Origin: Chelatococcus reniformis | GTDB taxonomy: Bacteria > Pseudomonadota > Alphaproteobacteria > Rhizobiales > Beijerinckiaceae | Length of the DNA: 64,000 nucleotides | Assembly: GCF_014640075.1 (NCBI RefSeq) | Contig: NZ_BMGG01000001.1 | Location: 124,001-188,000, forward strand | Direction of reading: 5' to 3' | In this document: piece after piece, positions 33,201 to 43,161 of the stretch | Layout of the letters: each line of letters starts with the position of its first letter | Position numbering within the stretch: the stretch's first letter is position 1 | Made by a program: the position numbers and the translations under genes | Notes under the pieces: generated by a model | Seen by the model: the letters and a program-made list of their open reading frames with translations, nothing else | What the model was told of the DNA's origin: nothing | Databases searched by the model: none

Positions 33201-33232
33201 ATTTCGGCAATTCGACGAAGCGCGGAAATATT

Positions 33233-34483
33233 CTAGTAGCGGTCGAGCGCCAGGTCCGCCGTCTCGATGTCCGGCCTGCCGCCGCCGACCAGATCGGCAA
33301 GGACGCGCCCCGAGCCACAGGCCATGGTCCAGCCGAGCGTGCCGTGTCCGGTATTGAGGTAGAGGTTGGCGAACCCGGCCCGCCCGATCACCGGCGTTCC
33401 ATCCGGCGTCATCGGGCGCAGGCCGGCCCAGAAGGTGGCCTGCGCCTGATCGCCCGCGCCGCCGAACAGGTCCTCCACGGAATGCGCGAGCGTGGCGCGG
33501 CGGGCGGGCGGCAGGTCGAGCTCAAAGCCGGCGATCTCGGCCATGCCGCCGACGCGGATGCGGTCGCCGAGCCGGGTGATGGCGATCTTGTAGGTCTCGT
33601 CCATCACCGTCGACACGGGCGCGCGCGCCGCATCGACGATGGGGACGGTGATCGAATAACCCTTCACCGGATACACCGGCAGGCTGAGGCCAAGCCCCCT
33701 CAGCAGGGCCGGTGAATAGCTGCCGAGGGCGACGACGAAGGCCTCGCCCGTTATCTCCTGGGCCACGGTCTCCACCGCCGCGATGCGCCCGTGCGCCTCT
33801 CGCAGGCGGCCGATATCGACGCCGAAGCGGAAGGTGACGCCCATGGCCTCGCACAGCCGCTGCAGCGCGCTGGTGAACTTGAAGCAGTCCCCGGTCTCGT
33901 CGTTGGGCAGGCGCAAGCCGCCGGCGATCTTGAAGCGCACGGGCGCCAGGCCCGGCTCGGCAGCGATGCAGCCGCCGGCATCGAGCAGCTCGAACGGCAC
34001 GCCGTCGCGCCGCAGCACCTCGACATCCTTGCCGACGTCGTCGATCTGCTTCTGGGTGCGGAACAGCTGGAGCGTACCCTGGCTGCGGTGATCGTAGGCG
34101 ATGGCGGTCTCCGCCCGCAGCGCCACCAGGCAGTCGCGGCTGTACTCGGCGAGGCGCACCATCCGTCCCTTGTTCACGGCGTAGCGCGCGCTGGTGCAGT
34201 TGCGCAGCATCGCGGCCATCCAGCGCCAGGCGGTCGGATCAACCGTCGGCCGGACGATCAGCGGCGCATGCTTCATGAACAGCCATCTGAGGGCCTTCAG
34301 CGGGATGCCGGGCGCGGCCCAGGGGGAGGCGTAGCCGGGAGAGATCTCGCCGGCATTGGCGAAGCTCGTCTCGAGTCCCGGCCCCGTCTGACGATCCAGC
34401 ACGACCACCTGGTGACCGGCCTTGGCGAGGTAATAGGCCGAGGTCACGCCAATGACGCCGGCGCCGAGAATGACGATCTTCAT
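33233..34483 (-). CDS. dadA: D-amino-acid dehydrogenase (small subunit type)
   Basis: A 416-residue FAD flavoenzyme that oxidises D-alanine and other D-amino acids to 2-oxo acids and passes electrons to quinone. The Rossmann motif [26 protein letters not shown] begins at residue 7 and the segment [23 protein letters not shown] is specific for DadA; the C-terminal [35 protein letters not shown] closes the FAD domain. The start at 34483 overlaps the stop of alanine racemase by four bases. The pair plus the divergent Lrp regulator forms the classical dad alanine-catabolic unit. Confidence 0.93.
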   Translation of the reverse strand: MKIVILGAGVIGVTSAYYLAKAGHQVVVLDRQTGPGLETSFANAGEISPGYASPWAAPGIPLKALRWLFMKHAPLIVRPTVDPTAWRWMAAMLRNCTSARYAVNKGRMVRLAEYSRDCLVALRAETAIAYDHRSQGTLQLFRTQKQIDDVGKDVEVLRRDGVPFELLDAGGCIAAEPGLAPVRFKIAGGLRLPNDETGDCFKFTSALQRLCEAMGVTFRFGVDIGRLREAHGRIAAVETVAQEITGEAFVVALGSYSPALLRGLGLSLPVYPVKGYSITVPIVDAARAPVSTVMDETYKIAITRLGDRIRVGGMAEIAGFELDLPPARRATLAHSVEDLFGGAGDQAQATFWAGLRPMTPDGTPVIGRAGFANLYLNTGHGTLGWTMACGSGRVLADLVGGGRPDIETADLALDRY

Positions 34484-35640
34484 GATGCCTGTTCGATTGT
34501 GCGGCTCGCGTCCGCGCCGGCGGGGCGGTAGCGGCGCTGGTAGCGGTGGCCGAGGCGGGTCAGGATCTCGTAGGAGATCGTCTCGGCCGCCGCGGCGACC
34601 TCCTCCAGGCTCTGGTGAGGGCCGATGATCTCGACGAGGCTGCCGAGCCCGAGCGCGCCGGGCGGCAGTGCCGTCACGTCCACGGTGAGGCTGTCCATGG
34701 AAATGCGCCCGACCATCGGCAGGCGCGTCGCGCCGCAATAGGCGGCGCCGCGGCCGCCGAGATGGCGCGGCAGCCCGTCGGCGTAGCCGGCGGCCAGGGT
34801 CGCCAGGCGCGCCGCGCCAGCCGTGACATGGCTGCCGCCGTAGCCGACGCGCGTCCCCGCCGGCACCGTACGCGTCTGGATCACACGCACCTCCAGCCGG
34901 ACCACCGGCGAGGTCACGCCGGCCGCGCCGGCCGCGGGCACGCCGCCGTAGAGCGCGATGCCGGGCCGCGCGAGCATGCCGTGATAGCTCGCTCCGAGCA
35001 GGATGCCGGCGGAATTGGCGAAGCAGAGATCCAGCCCCGGAAAGGCCGACGCGGCGCGGCGCCAGGCATCGAGCTGATCGGCGTTCTGCGGGCTCTCGGG
35101 CTCGTCGGCGGAGGCCAGGTGGCTGATCAGGAACAGGAGACGAAGGTCGCGCCGCAGGCCGGGATCGCCGGCGAGCCTCGCCAGTTCGGCTGCGGCGAGG
35201 CCCAGCCGCGACATGCCGGTGTCGACCTGGAGAACGGCCGGCAGCTCTGCGCCGTGGACGCGGGCCGCGGCGGACCAATTCGCCACCTGCTCGAGCGAGT
35301 TCAGCACCGGGATCACGCCGGCGGCGGCGCAGGGCTCCTCGGCCCCCGGCAGCAGGCCGTTGAGCACGAACAGCCGCGCGTCCGGGGCCAGAATGGGCTT
35401 CAGCGCCAGGGCTTCGTCGAGATGGGCGACGAAGAAATCCCGGCATCCCGCCCCATACAGCGCCGGCGCCACGCGCGCCGCGCCGAGGCCATAGGCGTCG
35501 GCCTTGACCACGGCGCCGGTCCGTGCGGGCGTCAGGCGCTCGCGCAGGGCGAGATAGTTCCGGGTGAGCGCGGCGAGATCGATGGTCAGCACGCCGGGGG
35601 CGGCGACGTCGCCTGCGAAGTCGAAGCTCCAGCCGTCCAT
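34480..35640 (-). CDS. dadX: Alanine racemase (catabolic, DadX-type)
   Basis: A 386-residue PLP enzyme interconverting L- and D-alanine. The PLP lysine is Lys46 in [11 protein letters not shown], with the active-site segments [34 protein letters not shown] (catalytic tyrosine) and GRISMD in the expected order. Coupling to dadA by a four-base overlap indicates a catabolic role: L-alanine is racemised and the D-form oxidised by DadA. The same product could also serve the cell wall if this is the only racemase. Divergent from the Lrp-type gene at 35770. Confidence 0.93.
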   Translation of the reverse strand: MDGWSFDFAGDVAAPGVLTIDLAALTRNYLALRERLTPARTGAVVKADAYGLGAARVAPALYGAGCRDFFVAHLDEALALKPILAPDARLFVLNGLLPGAEEPCAAAGVIPVLNSLEQVANWSAAARVHGAELPAVLQVDTGMSRLGLAAAELARLAGDPGLRRDLRLLFLISHLASADEPESPQNADQLDAWRRAASAFPGLDLCFANSAGILLGASYHGMLARPGIALYGGVPAAGAAGVTSPVVRLEVRVIQTRTVPAGTRVGYGGSHVTAGAARLATLAAGYADGLPRHLGGRGAAYCGATRLPMVGRISMDSLTVDVTALPPGALGLGSLVEIIGPHQSLEEVAAAAETISYEILTRLGHRYQRRYRPAGADASRTIEQAS

Positions 35641-35769
35641 GCATCACCCCGATCAAGGATGGCTGGAAGCCTAGCGCAACAAGCGCGCAATCTCCGTGCT
35701 ATGAGATGTCGAAAGTTCCGTCCGCAAGGCCCTTGCGCAACGATCTGCCGGGACGTCGAATAATCTGCC

Positions 35770-36237
35770 ATGCACGGACTGGACGCCATCGATCGCAACA
35801 TCGTGCGCCTGCTGCGGCTCAATGCGCGCATGAGCAACGCCAAGCTGGCCGGCGAGATCGGCCTTTCCCCCTCCGCCTGCCTGCGGCGCATCCGCCTGCT
35901 CGAGCACAGCGGCGTCATCCGCGGCTACACCGCCCTCGTCGACCATGCCTCCGGCGAGGCGGCGATCGCCGTGATCATCAACATCACCCTGGAGCGGCAG
36001 ACGGAGGACTACCTCAAGCGCTTCGAGGCCGCCGTCCGCAAGCACCCGGAGATCCGGGAGTGCTATCTCATGACCGGCGGGGCCGACTATCTGCTGCGGG
36101 TCGAGGTGGAGAATGCGGCGGAGTTCGAGCGCATCCACACCGACATCCTGTCGACGTTGCCGGGCGTGTCGCGCATCCACTCCAGCTTCTCGATCCGCAA
36201 CGTCCTCGCCACGCGCCGGCGCGACGCGATTGCGTGA
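35770..36237 (+). CDS. Lrp/AsnC-family transcriptional regulator
   Basis: A 155-residue feast/famine regulator: N-terminal HTH (LDAIDRNIVRLLRLNARMSNAKLAGEIGLSPSACLRRIRLLEHSGVIRGY) followed by the RAM ligand-binding domain (YLMTGGADYLLRVEVENAAEF). Divergent from dadX-dadA, so it probably activates or represses alanine catabolism in response to alanine or another amino acid, as DadR does. The 129-base gap between the start codons should contain its binding sites; no strong palindrome was evident by eye. Confidence 0.92.
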   Translation: MHGLDAIDRNIVRLLRLNARMSNAKLAGEIGLSPSACLRRIRLLEHSGVIRGYTALVDHASGEAAIAVIINITLERQTEDYLKRFEAAVRKHPEIRECYLMTGGADYLLRVEVENAAEFERIHTDILSTLPGVSRIHSSFSIRNVLATRRRDAIA

Positions 36238-36249
36238 GCCGGCGCGCCC

Positions 36250-36636
36250 ATGAACGCTCCGTTCGCCGGCCTAGCCCGCAACGGCTTCGTCCATGTGACC
36301 GTGGCCTTCCTCGCCATGGGCAGTTGGGCAGCCTTCGCCAACCGGGGCCATCCGATGCCGGCCCCGCTCCAGGCCGGCCTGATCCAGGGCGCGATCTCCG
36401 CCTCGATCACACTGATCCTGAAGCGGGCCGTTGATGCGCTCGCCAGGCGCTTCCAGGGGATCGCCGCGCTCGTCGTGCCGCCCGCCGCGGCCGGCCTCGT
36501 CTCCGCCAGCCTGCTCACGGCCATCCACACCATCGCCGGCACGCCCGAAGTCGTTGCGACGATCGCACTGCCGCTGACGGTCGCCACCAGCTACGCGGCC
36601 GTTTACAATTTCACGTTCTGGCGAAGCGGTCGCTGA
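36250..36636 (+). CDS. Small integral membrane protein of unknown function
   Basis: A 128-residue protein with four hydrophobic segments (FVHVTVAFLAMGSWAAFA, APLQAGLIQGAISASITLIL, IAALVVPPAAAGLVSASLLTAI, VVATIALPLTVATSYAAVYNF). The pattern of a basic segment between helices two and three and a terminal YNFTFWR suggests a conserved family whose name I do not recall. It starts 12 bases after the Lrp gene and is probably co-transcribed with it, so an alanine- or amino-acid-related export role is possible but unproven. Confidence 0.6.
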   Translation: MNAPFAGLARNGFVHVTVAFLAMGSWAAFANRGHPMPAPLQAGLIQGAISASITLILKRAVDALARRFQGIAALVVPPAAAGLVSASLLTAIHTIAGTPEVVATIALPLTVATSYAAVYNFTFWRSGR

Positions 36637-36679
36637 GCGCGCGGCGACGCCGAGCTCGGCCGGCGAGCGGGCCGGGCGA

Positions 36680-39600
36680 TCAGGCCGCCCCGTCCGGCTT
36701 GCTCGACAGGCTCACCGGTGTCGGATCGGGATCGCTGGCGAGGCGAGCGCTCAGCCGGCGACAGAGCACATAGAACGGCGGCGTGAACACGAGCCCGAAC
36801 AGCGTCACGCCGAGCATCCCCGCGAACACCGACACGCCGAGCACCTGGCGCAGCTCCGCCCCGGCGCCCTGCGCGAACACCAGCGGCAGGACGCCCAGGA
36901 TAAAGGCGAGCGACGTCATGATGATCGGCCGCAGCCGCACCCGTGCGGCCTCCGTGGCGGCCTCGCCGGGGCTGACGCCATCGTCCTCGCGCTGCCTGGC
37001 GAACTCCACGATGAGGATGGCGTTCTTGGCGGCGAGGCCGATCAGCACGACGAGGCCGATCTGGGCAAGGATGTTGAGGTCGAGCGCCATGACGAGGAGA
37101 CCGGTGACGGCGGCGAGCAGGCACATCGGCACGATCAGCATCACCGACAGCGGCAATGTCCAGCTCTCGTACTGGGCCGCTAGCAAGAGAAAGACGAAGA
37201 CGATCGAGGCGGCGAAGACGATGAGCCCGGAGCTGCCGGCGAGCCGCTCCTGAAGGGCGAGCTCCGTCCACTCGAAGCTGTAGCCCTCGGGCAGCACCTG
37301 CGCGGCGATCTGCTCCATGCGGTCGAGCGCCGTGCCGGTCGACGTGCCCGGTGCCGCCGCGCCCTGCACCTCCCCGGCCGCCGCCAGGTTGTAGCGCGGC
37401 ACCCGGTAGGGCCCGGTCCGCTCCTCGAAGGTGGCCACCGAGCTGAGCGGCACCATGGCGCCGGAGTCACTCCGCGTCTTGAAGCCGGCGATCACCGCCG
37501 GGTCCTGCCGGAACGCCCCGTCCGCCTGGGCGCGGACCTGGAACGTGCGGCCGAGAAAATTGAAGTCGTTGACGTAGGACGATCCGAGATAGACCTCGAG
37601 CGTCTCGAAGACACGGCCGGCCGGAACCCCAAGCATCTCCGCCTTGACGCGGTCGATGTCGGCAAAGAGCTTGGGCGTCGCCGTGTTGAACGGCGTGAAG
37701 ACGCGCGCGAGCTCGGGATGCCGCCCCGCCTCTTCGACGACCGTGGCGAGCACGGCCTCCAGGTCGGCAGGCGTCGTGCCGTTGCGATCCTGGACCATCA
37801 TCTTGAAGCCGCCGGTGCCGCCCATGCCGCGCACCGAGGGCGGCTTGATCGGGATTAGGCGCGCCTCGGTGAGATCCGCCGTCAAGCGCGGCACGTCCGC
37901 CATGATGGCGTCGACGTCGCGGCCCGCCGCGGCGCGGCTGGCGAAGGGATCGAGGATCACGAAGGCGACGCCGCTGTTCGGCGAGGTGGTGAAGGTGGCG
38001 CCGTCCTGCCCGGCCACGGCGACGACGTGGGCGACGCCGTCCACCGCCAGCAGGCGCGTCGACAGCTCCGTCATGATCGCCTCGGTGCGCCCCAGGGCGG
38101 CGCCGGGCGGCAGTTGCACCGAGGTGATGAAATAACCCTGGTCCACTTCGGGAATGAAGCCGCGCGGCACGCGCTCGAGCTGGTAGGCGGTGAGCGCCAG
38201 CAGGCCCGCGTAGGGAAGGAGCGCCAGCGCGCCCAGCCGGAGCAGGCGCCGCGTCAGCCCGCCGTAGCCCATCGACAGGCGATCGAACGCCCGATTGAAC
38301 GCGTCGAAGCCACGCTGCACCCAGCCGAGCGGGCCTCGCGGGCGGCGCGCGTGCGGTTCGTGCGGCCTCAGCAGCAGCGCGCCGAGGGCGGGGCTCAGCG
38401 TGAGCGAGACGAAGGCGGATATCACCGTCGAGGTGGCGATGACCACGGCGAACTGCCGGAAGAACTGGCCGGTGATGCCCGACACCATGGCCGCCGGAAT
38501 GAACACTGCCGAGAGCACGAGCGCGATGGCGATCAGCGCGCCGGAGATCTCGTCCATGGACCGGTGGGCCGCCTCGCGCGGGGTGAGGCCGTCGCGCAGA
38601 TGCCGCTCGATGTTCTCGACCACGACGATGGCATCGTCCACGACGATGCCGATGGCCAGGACGAGGCCCAGTAGGGACAGATTGTTCAGCGAATAGCCGA
38701 GCGCCGCCATCACGGTGAAGGTGCCGATCAGCGAGATCGGGATGGCGAGGATGGGGATGACCGCCGCCCGCCACGTCTGGAGGAACAGGATGACGACCAC
38801 CACCACGAGGACGATCGCCTCGGCGAGGGTCTTGTAGACCTCCTTCACCGATTCTTCGATGAACAGTGTGGGGTTGAAGGGAATGTCATAGGCGACGCCC
38901 GCCGGCAGCCGCCCGGAGAGCCGGCGCATTTCCTGCACCACGCGCTCGGCGGTGTCGAGGGCATTGGAGCCGGGCTGCTGGAACACCTGGATCGGCTGCG
39001 CCGGCCGGCCGTTGAAGTTGGCTCCGGCGCGATAGCTCTGGGCCGTCAGCTCGACCCGGGCGACGTCGCTCACGCGCGTGACCCGGCCGTCCCCGTCGGT
39101 GCGCACGACGATGTTCTCGAACTGCGCCGGATCCGACAGGCGGCCCAGCGCCTCCACGTTGAGCTGGAAGGCGCCGGTCCCCGGAACCGGCGGCTGGTTC
39201 ACCACGCCGGCGGCGACCTGCACGTTCTGGGCGCGCAAGGCCGCGACGATGTCGCCGGCCGTCAGGTTGCGCGCCGCAACCCGGTCGGGGTCGAGCCAGA
39301 TCACCATCGCATAGTCGCGCGTCGCCGGCATGCGCACGTCGCCGACGCCCGGCACGCGGAGCAGCGCGTCGCGGATCTGCAACGTGGCGTAATTGGCGAG
39401 GTAGAGCTGGTTGCGCGAGTTGTCGGGCGAGAACAGCTGCACGACCATCAGAATGTCGGGCGATGTCTTGCGCACGGTCACGCCGAGGCGGCGCACGTCC
39501 TCCGGCAGGCGCGGCTCGGCGATGGCGACGCGGTTCTGCACGAGAACCTGGGCGTCGTCGATATCGGTCCCAAGCGCGAAGGTGACGGTGATCGTGAGCC

Positions 39601-39865
39601 GGCCGTCTCCGGTCGCCTGCGAGGACATGTAGAGCATGTTCTCGACGCCGTTGATCTCCTGCTCGATCGGCGTCGCAATCGTGCTGCTGATGACCTCCGC
39701 CGATGCGCCCGGATACTGCGCGTTGACCACGACCGTCGGCGGCGCGATCTGCGGATACTGAGCGAGCGGCAACGTGACATAGCCGGCGAGACCGATCAGC
39801 ACGACGAGGATCGACATCACGCTGGCGAAGATCGGCCGATCGATACAGAAATGGGCGAGACGCAT
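36680..39865 (-). CDS. RND efflux pump permease, HAE1 (AcrB/MexB) type
   Basis: A 1061-residue hydrophobe/amphiphile exporter. N-terminal CIDRPIFASVMSILVVLIGL, porter segments AQYPGASAEVISSTIATPIEQ and GVENMLYMSSQ, TM4 proton-relay aspartates in AIGIVVDDAIVVVENIERHL, and the C-terminal half LIVPMCLLAAVTGLLVMAL ... VVLIGLAAKNAILIVEFARQ are all canonical for AcrB. It lies 10 bases downstream of its adaptor. A TolC-type outer-membrane protein is not encoded in the window, so it must borrow one. Confidence 0.95.
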   Translation of the reverse strand: MRLAHFCIDRPIFASVMSILVVLIGLAGYVTLPLAQYPQIAPPTVVVNAQYPGASAEVISSTIATPIEQEINGVENMLYMSSQATGDGRLTITVTFALGTDIDDAQVLVQNRVAIAEPRLPEDVRRLGVTVRKTSPDILMVVQLFSPDNSRNQLYLANYATLQIRDALLRVPGVGDVRMPATRDYAMVIWLDPDRVAARNLTAGDIVAALRAQNVQVAAGVVNQPPVPGTGAFQLNVEALGRLSDPAQFENIVVRTDGDGRVTRVSDVARVELTAQSYRAGANFNGRPAQPIQVFQQPGSNALDTAERVVQEMRRLSGRLPAGVAYDIPFNPTLFIEESVKEVYKTLAEAIVLVVVVVILFLQTWRAAVIPILAIPISLIGTFTVMAALGYSLNNLSLLGLVLAIGIVVDDAIVVVENIERHLRDGLTPREAAHRSMDEISGALIAIALVLSAVFIPAAMVSGITGQFFRQFAVVIATSTVISAFVSLTLSPALGALLLRPHEPHARRPRGPLGWVQRGFDAFNRAFDRLSMGYGGLTRRLLRLGALALLPYAGLLALTAYQLERVPRGFIPEVDQGYFITSVQLPPGAALGRTEAIMTELSTRLLAVDGVAHVVAVAGQDGATFTTSPNSGVAFVILDPFASRAAAGRDVDAIMADVPRLTADLTEARLIPIKPPSVRGMGGTGGFKMMVQDRNGTTPADLEAVLATVVEEAGRHPELARVFTPFNTATPKLFADIDRVKAEMLGVPAGRVFETLEVYLGSSYVNDFNFLGRTFQVRAQADGAFRQDPAVIAGFKTRSDSGAMVPLSSVATFEERTGPYRVPRYNLAAAGEVQGAAAPGTSTGTALDRMEQIAAQVLPEGYSFEWTELALQERLAGSSGLIVFAASIVFVFLLLAAQYESWTLPLSVMLIVPMCLLAAVTGLLVMALDLNILAQIGLVVLIGLAAKNAILIVEFARQREDDGVSPGEAATEAARVRLRPIIMTSLAFILGVLPLVFAQGAGAELRQVLGVSVFAGMLGVTLFGLVFTPPFYVLCRRLSARLASDPDPTPVSLSSKPDGAA

Positions 39866-39875
39866 GGGACTGCTC

Positions 39876-41060
39876 TCAGTCCAGCGCGGCCGAGCGCGGC
39901 TCGGGCTCGGCCTCCTGGGGCGTCACCTTCTGTCCGGGGCGGGCCCGCAGCAGGCCGCTCACGATGATGCGGTCGTCCGGCCCGATGCCGGCGCGCACGA
40001 TGCGCATGCCGCCGGCGTGAGCCGGACCGAGATCGACCTTGGCGGAGCGCACCGTGCCGTCGGCGGCGACGGCGAGCACCGCCCGCTCCGCCTGGTCGGT
40101 GATGAGGGCCGTCTCCGGCACCAGCGTCGCCTCGTAGGCGGCCGAGAACGGCAGGCGCGCGCGCCCGAACTGTCCTGGCGTGAGGCCTCCTGCATTGGCG
40201 ATGACGGCGCGCATGCGAATGGTGCCGGCGCCGAGCTCCAGGCGATTGTCGACGAAGTCGATCGTGCCCTTGTGCGGCCAGTCCCGATCGCCCTGCCCGC
40301 GCAGCTCGACCAGAATACGCCGCCCGTGCAGCCCCGGAACCGCGCCGCTCGTGGCGGCCTGCCGGTAGGCCAGCAGGTCATGCTCGCTCATATCGAACAC
40401 GAAGTAGAGCGGGTCGAGCGCGACGAGGGAGGTCAGCATCGTGCCGTCCGTCACCAGCGCACCGATGTCCTGCCGGCGGTTGGAGATCCGGCCGGCAAAG
40501 GGCGCGCGCACCTCGGTGAAGCCGAGATCGATCTCGGCGCGCGACACCACCGCCTTGGCCAGGGCGTGCGCCGCGTCGGCGGCCTTCTTCTGCTGACGGC
40601 GCTGATCGAGCGTCGCCTGCGATGCGGCGTGGGAGGTCGCGAGCTGCTGAGTGCGGCCGAGCTCGAGATCGGCGAGCTCGACCTGCGCTGCCGCGCTCGC
40701 AAGCCGCGCACGGGCTTCCTCCAGCGCCGCGCGGTAGGGGCGCGGATCGATCGTGAAGAGCAGCTGGCCCTTCTCGACCAGCGTGCCGTCCGCCGCCGCG
40801 ATGGTGGCGAGATGCCCGGCGGCGCGGGCGCGGATCTCCACCGTGGCGCTCGGCTCGAAGCGGCCCGCGAATTCACGCCGCTCGACGATTTCTCGCGTCT
40901 GGGGGCGTGCCACCTTGACGGTGGGGGGAGGCGCCGGTGCGGCTTGCGCGCGCGCCGGCGGGGACGTAGCCGCCGACGTCAGCCAGGCGGCGCCGGCCGC
41001 CGTGAGGGCGGCGGCAACGGCGAACGCGACACCAGCCACGAGGCGGTTGGAACGAGGCAT
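39876..41060 (-). CDS. RND efflux periplasmic adaptor (AcrA type)
   Basis: A 394-residue membrane-fusion protein. The start at 41060 gives a signal segment (VAGVAFAVAAALTAAGAAWLT). Lipoyl halves ARAAGHLATIAAADGTLVEKGQLLFTIDPRPYRA and EVRAPFAGRISNRRQDIGALV flank the coiled-coil hairpin. The Y-R-A-A-L-E motif after the first half and the QFGRARLPFSAAYEATLVPETAL barrel segment are typical of adaptors for HAE1 pumps. It is the first gene of the two-gene pump operon; no TetR regulator is next to it. A dyad about 450-490 bases upstream may be the operator. Confidence 0.92.
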   Translation of the reverse strand: MPRSNRLVAGVAFAVAAALTAAGAAWLTSAATSPPARAQAAPAPPPTVKVARPQTREIVERREFAGRFEPSATVEIRARAAGHLATIAAADGTLVEKGQLLFTIDPRPYRAALEEARARLASAAAQVELADLELGRTQQLATSHAASQATLDQRRQQKKAADAAHALAKAVVSRAEIDLGFTEVRAPFAGRISNRRQDIGALVTDGTMLTSLVALDPLYFVFDMSEHDLLAYRQAATSGAVPGLHGRRILVELRGQGDRDWPHKGTIDFVDNRLELGAGTIRMRAVIANAGGLTPGQFGRARLPFSAAYEATLVPETALITDQAERAVLAVAADGTVRSAKVDLGPAHAGGMRIVRAGIGPDDRIIVSGLLRARPGQKVTPQEAEPEPRSAALD

Positions 41061-41701
41061 GGGAGATCTTCCGTCCTTGCGGCAGGGGAGCCGGCCGCGG
41101 TGTCGGGCGCTCCGGCGAGGGGGATCGGCGAGGTCGATGGAAGCGTGAAACGGGCGAGGCCGGCACGACATGCAAGCGGGCGGCCAACACACCGGCGCCG
41201 GCCTCGCCTCCCGTCACTGCACGGGACTCGGGGGCTCCTGGCCCATGCAGCGACGGATCCGAAATCGATCGGGAGCGCCCCGACTAGCAATCGTCCCGGC
41301 AGAGGCCCATCCGATCCGGCACCACCGCTGCCGGCGCGATCCGCGTCACGCGGTCTCGTCCCCATTGGTGGAACGTGTCGGTCATCGCTGTCGCTACGCG
41401 TCGACGCACTGGTGGCTCCTCGCTCCGGTCCCCGTTCGGGGTCGCCCCACAGGCAACGCTACCAGTCGAATGTCACGAATATTCCACAGGCGGCCAGGCG
41501 ATTTGTATCAAAGTGTCACCAACGCCCACGCTGTCATGGATTGATACAGATCGAGCGGACTTTGGCCGGGGCAGGAGTGAATAGGCAGCGCACTGCGGCC
41601 ACCCGGCCGCAGGCCCCTGACACCCGCCCGGGCGCACGACGCCGGCGACGCGCGGGTACCGTTGCTGGTCGCCAATCACGCGGGCTCGCGTAGCCGCGCG
41701 A
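41061..41701. other. Large intergenic region between two minus-strand operons
   Basis: 641 bases with no gene supported. Several frames are open on each strand, but none has a domain, and codon usage is not distinctive. It holds the promoter of the second RND pump and the end of the liv operon. An AT-richer patch near 41460-41560 contains the dyad described separately. Confidence 0.5.
41504..41548. promoter_or_regulatory. Inverted repeat upstream of the second RND operon
   Basis: TGTATCAA (41504-41511) and TTGATACA (41541-41548) are perfect reverse complements separated by 29 bases. Each half is itself close to TTGTATCAA-like symmetry. TGTCAC/TGTCAT words occur between and before them. Confidence 0.5.
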
Positions 41702-42415
41702 TCAGGCGCGTTCCAGGGTGAGATGGCGGGAGCGGACATCGGCCGCGGCGAGCAATGCCTGGCTGCCCCCCTCCCAGACGATGGCGCCGCCATCGAGGAT
41801 CTGGAAGCGGTCGGCCACCGCCATGCAGGTCTCGAGGCTCTGCTCGACCAGGAGCATGCTGAGGCCCGCGGCCTTCAGCTCGCGCAGGATCTCGACCAGT
41901 TGCGCGACGATCACCGGCGCCAGCCCCTCGGTCGGCTCGTCGAGCAGCAGCAGGCGCGGGCCGGTGACGAGAGCGCGGCCGATGGCGAGCATCTGCTGCT
42001 CGCCGCCGGACAGCTTGCCGCCCGGCGTGCGGCGGCGGGCGCCCAGCGCCGGAAACATCGCCCAGATGCGCTCGATGCCCCAGGGCGAGCCGCGCCTCGC
42101 GGCGAGCTTCAGGTTCTCCTCGACGGTGAGCGCGCCGAAGATGCCGCGGTTCTCGGGAACGAGCGCCAGGCCGCGCTGGGCAATGGCGTAGGACGGCAGG
42201 CCAAGGATCGGTGCACCGGCAAACTCCAGCTCCCCCTCGGTGCGGCTGAGCAGACCCATGATCGCGCGCATGGTCGTCGTCTTGCCCGCGCCGTTACGGC
42301 CCAGCAGCGCCAGCAGCTCGCCCTCGCGGATAGCGATGTCGACGCCTTGCAGGATGTGGCTCTTGCCGTACCAGCCGTTGAGACCGCGGACACGGAGCAG
42401 CGGAGCGGCGCTCAT
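41702..42415 (-). CDS. livF: ABC transporter ATP-binding protein, LivF type
   Basis: A 237-residue single ABC domain: Walker A GRNGAGKTT (residues 39-47), signature LSGGEQQMLAIGRAL, Walker B LLLLDEPTEGLAPV. The GLNGWYGKSHILQGVD start and LALVPENRGIFGALTVEENL segment are typical of LivF. It is the last gene of the long hydantoinase/liv operon and overlaps livG by four bases. With LivG it powers import through the LivHM channel. The gene symbol denotes family, not proven leucine transport. Confidence 0.93.
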   Translation of the reverse strand: MSAAPLLRVRGLNGWYGKSHILQGVDIAIREGELLALLGRNGAGKTTTMRAIMGLLSRTEGELEFAGAPILGLPSYAIAQRGLALVPENRGIFGALTVEENLKLAARRGSPWGIERIWAMFPALGARRRTPGGKLSGGEQQMLAIGRALVTGPRLLLLDEPTEGLAPVIVAQLVEILRELKAAGLSMLLVEQSLETCMAVADRFQILDGGAIVWEGGSQALLAAADVRSRHLTLERA

Positions 42416-43161
42416 GCCGCGCTCCCGAGGTAGGCCGTGCGCACGGCCGGGTCGTTGCGCACCCGCTCGGGCGGGCCTTCGGCGATCTTGGCCCCCTGGG
42501 CCATGACCGTGATCCGGTCGGAAATGCTGAGCACGACGCTCATGTTGTGCTCGATGAGCAGCACGGCCATGGCATCGCGAAGCCCGACGATAAGCTCCTT
42601 GGTGCGATGCACGTCGTCGATGCCCATGCCGGCGAGCGGCTCGTCGAGACAGATGAGCTGCGGGCGGCCGGCGAGCGCCATGCCGATCTCCAGCGAGCGC
42701 TGGGCGCCGTGGGAAAGGTCCCCCGCCCTCGCGCCCGCACGCTCGCCGATGCCGATCCGCTCGAGGATCGCCTGGACCTCGTCGGCGATGTCCCGCCGCT
42801 GCGGGGCTCGCCAGAACACCCAGCCCTCGCGCTCGTGCCGCGCCTGCACGGCAAGACGGACGTTCTCCGCCACGCTCAGCGCCGGATAGAGGTTGGTGAC
42901 CTGGAACGATCTTGCCATTCCATACCGCACCCGCCGATGCGCCGGCGCGCGGGTGATGTCGTGGCGACCGAAGACGATGCGTCCGGCGTTGGGGGGGCGG
43001 ACGCCCGTCAGCGCATTGAACAGCGTCGTCTTGCCGGCCCCATTGGGGCCGATCAGGGCATGGATGCTGCGGTGCGCGACGGCGAGGGAGATGCCGGCCA
43101 ACGCCTGGAAATCACCAAACCGCACGCCGATACCGCTGGCTTCCAGCAGGTACTCAGCCAT
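42412..43161 (-). CDS. livG: ABC transporter ATP-binding protein, LivG type
   Basis: A 249-residue ABC ATPase with Walker A GPNGAGKTT (residues 38-46), a slightly altered signature LSHGAQRSLEIGMAL, Walker B LICLDEPLAGMG and the typical LivG insertion with RVRYGMARSFQVTNLYPALSVAEN. It overlaps livM by eight bases and livF by four. Partner of LivF and of the permeases LivH and LivM in the importer whose binding protein lies at 45192-46397. Confidence 0.93.
   Translation of the reverse strand: MAEYLLEASGIGVRFGDFQALAGISLAVAHRSIHALIGPNGAGKTTLFNALTGVRPPNAGRIVFGRHDITRAPAHRRVRYGMARSFQVTNLYPALSVAENVRLAVQARHEREGWVFWRAPQRRDIADEVQAILERIGIGERAGARAGDLSHGAQRSLEIGMALAGRPQLICLDEPLAGMGIDDVHRTKELIVGLRDAMAVLLIEHNMSVVLSISDRITVMAQGAKIAEGPPERVRNDPAVRTAYLGSAA

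Noticed and set aside
33233-35656. An apparent 807-residue fusion of an N-terminal unknown domain to DadA
   Set aside because: The upper half is alanine racemase read in the wrong frame. The real genes overlap by four bases in the usual dadA-dadX way.
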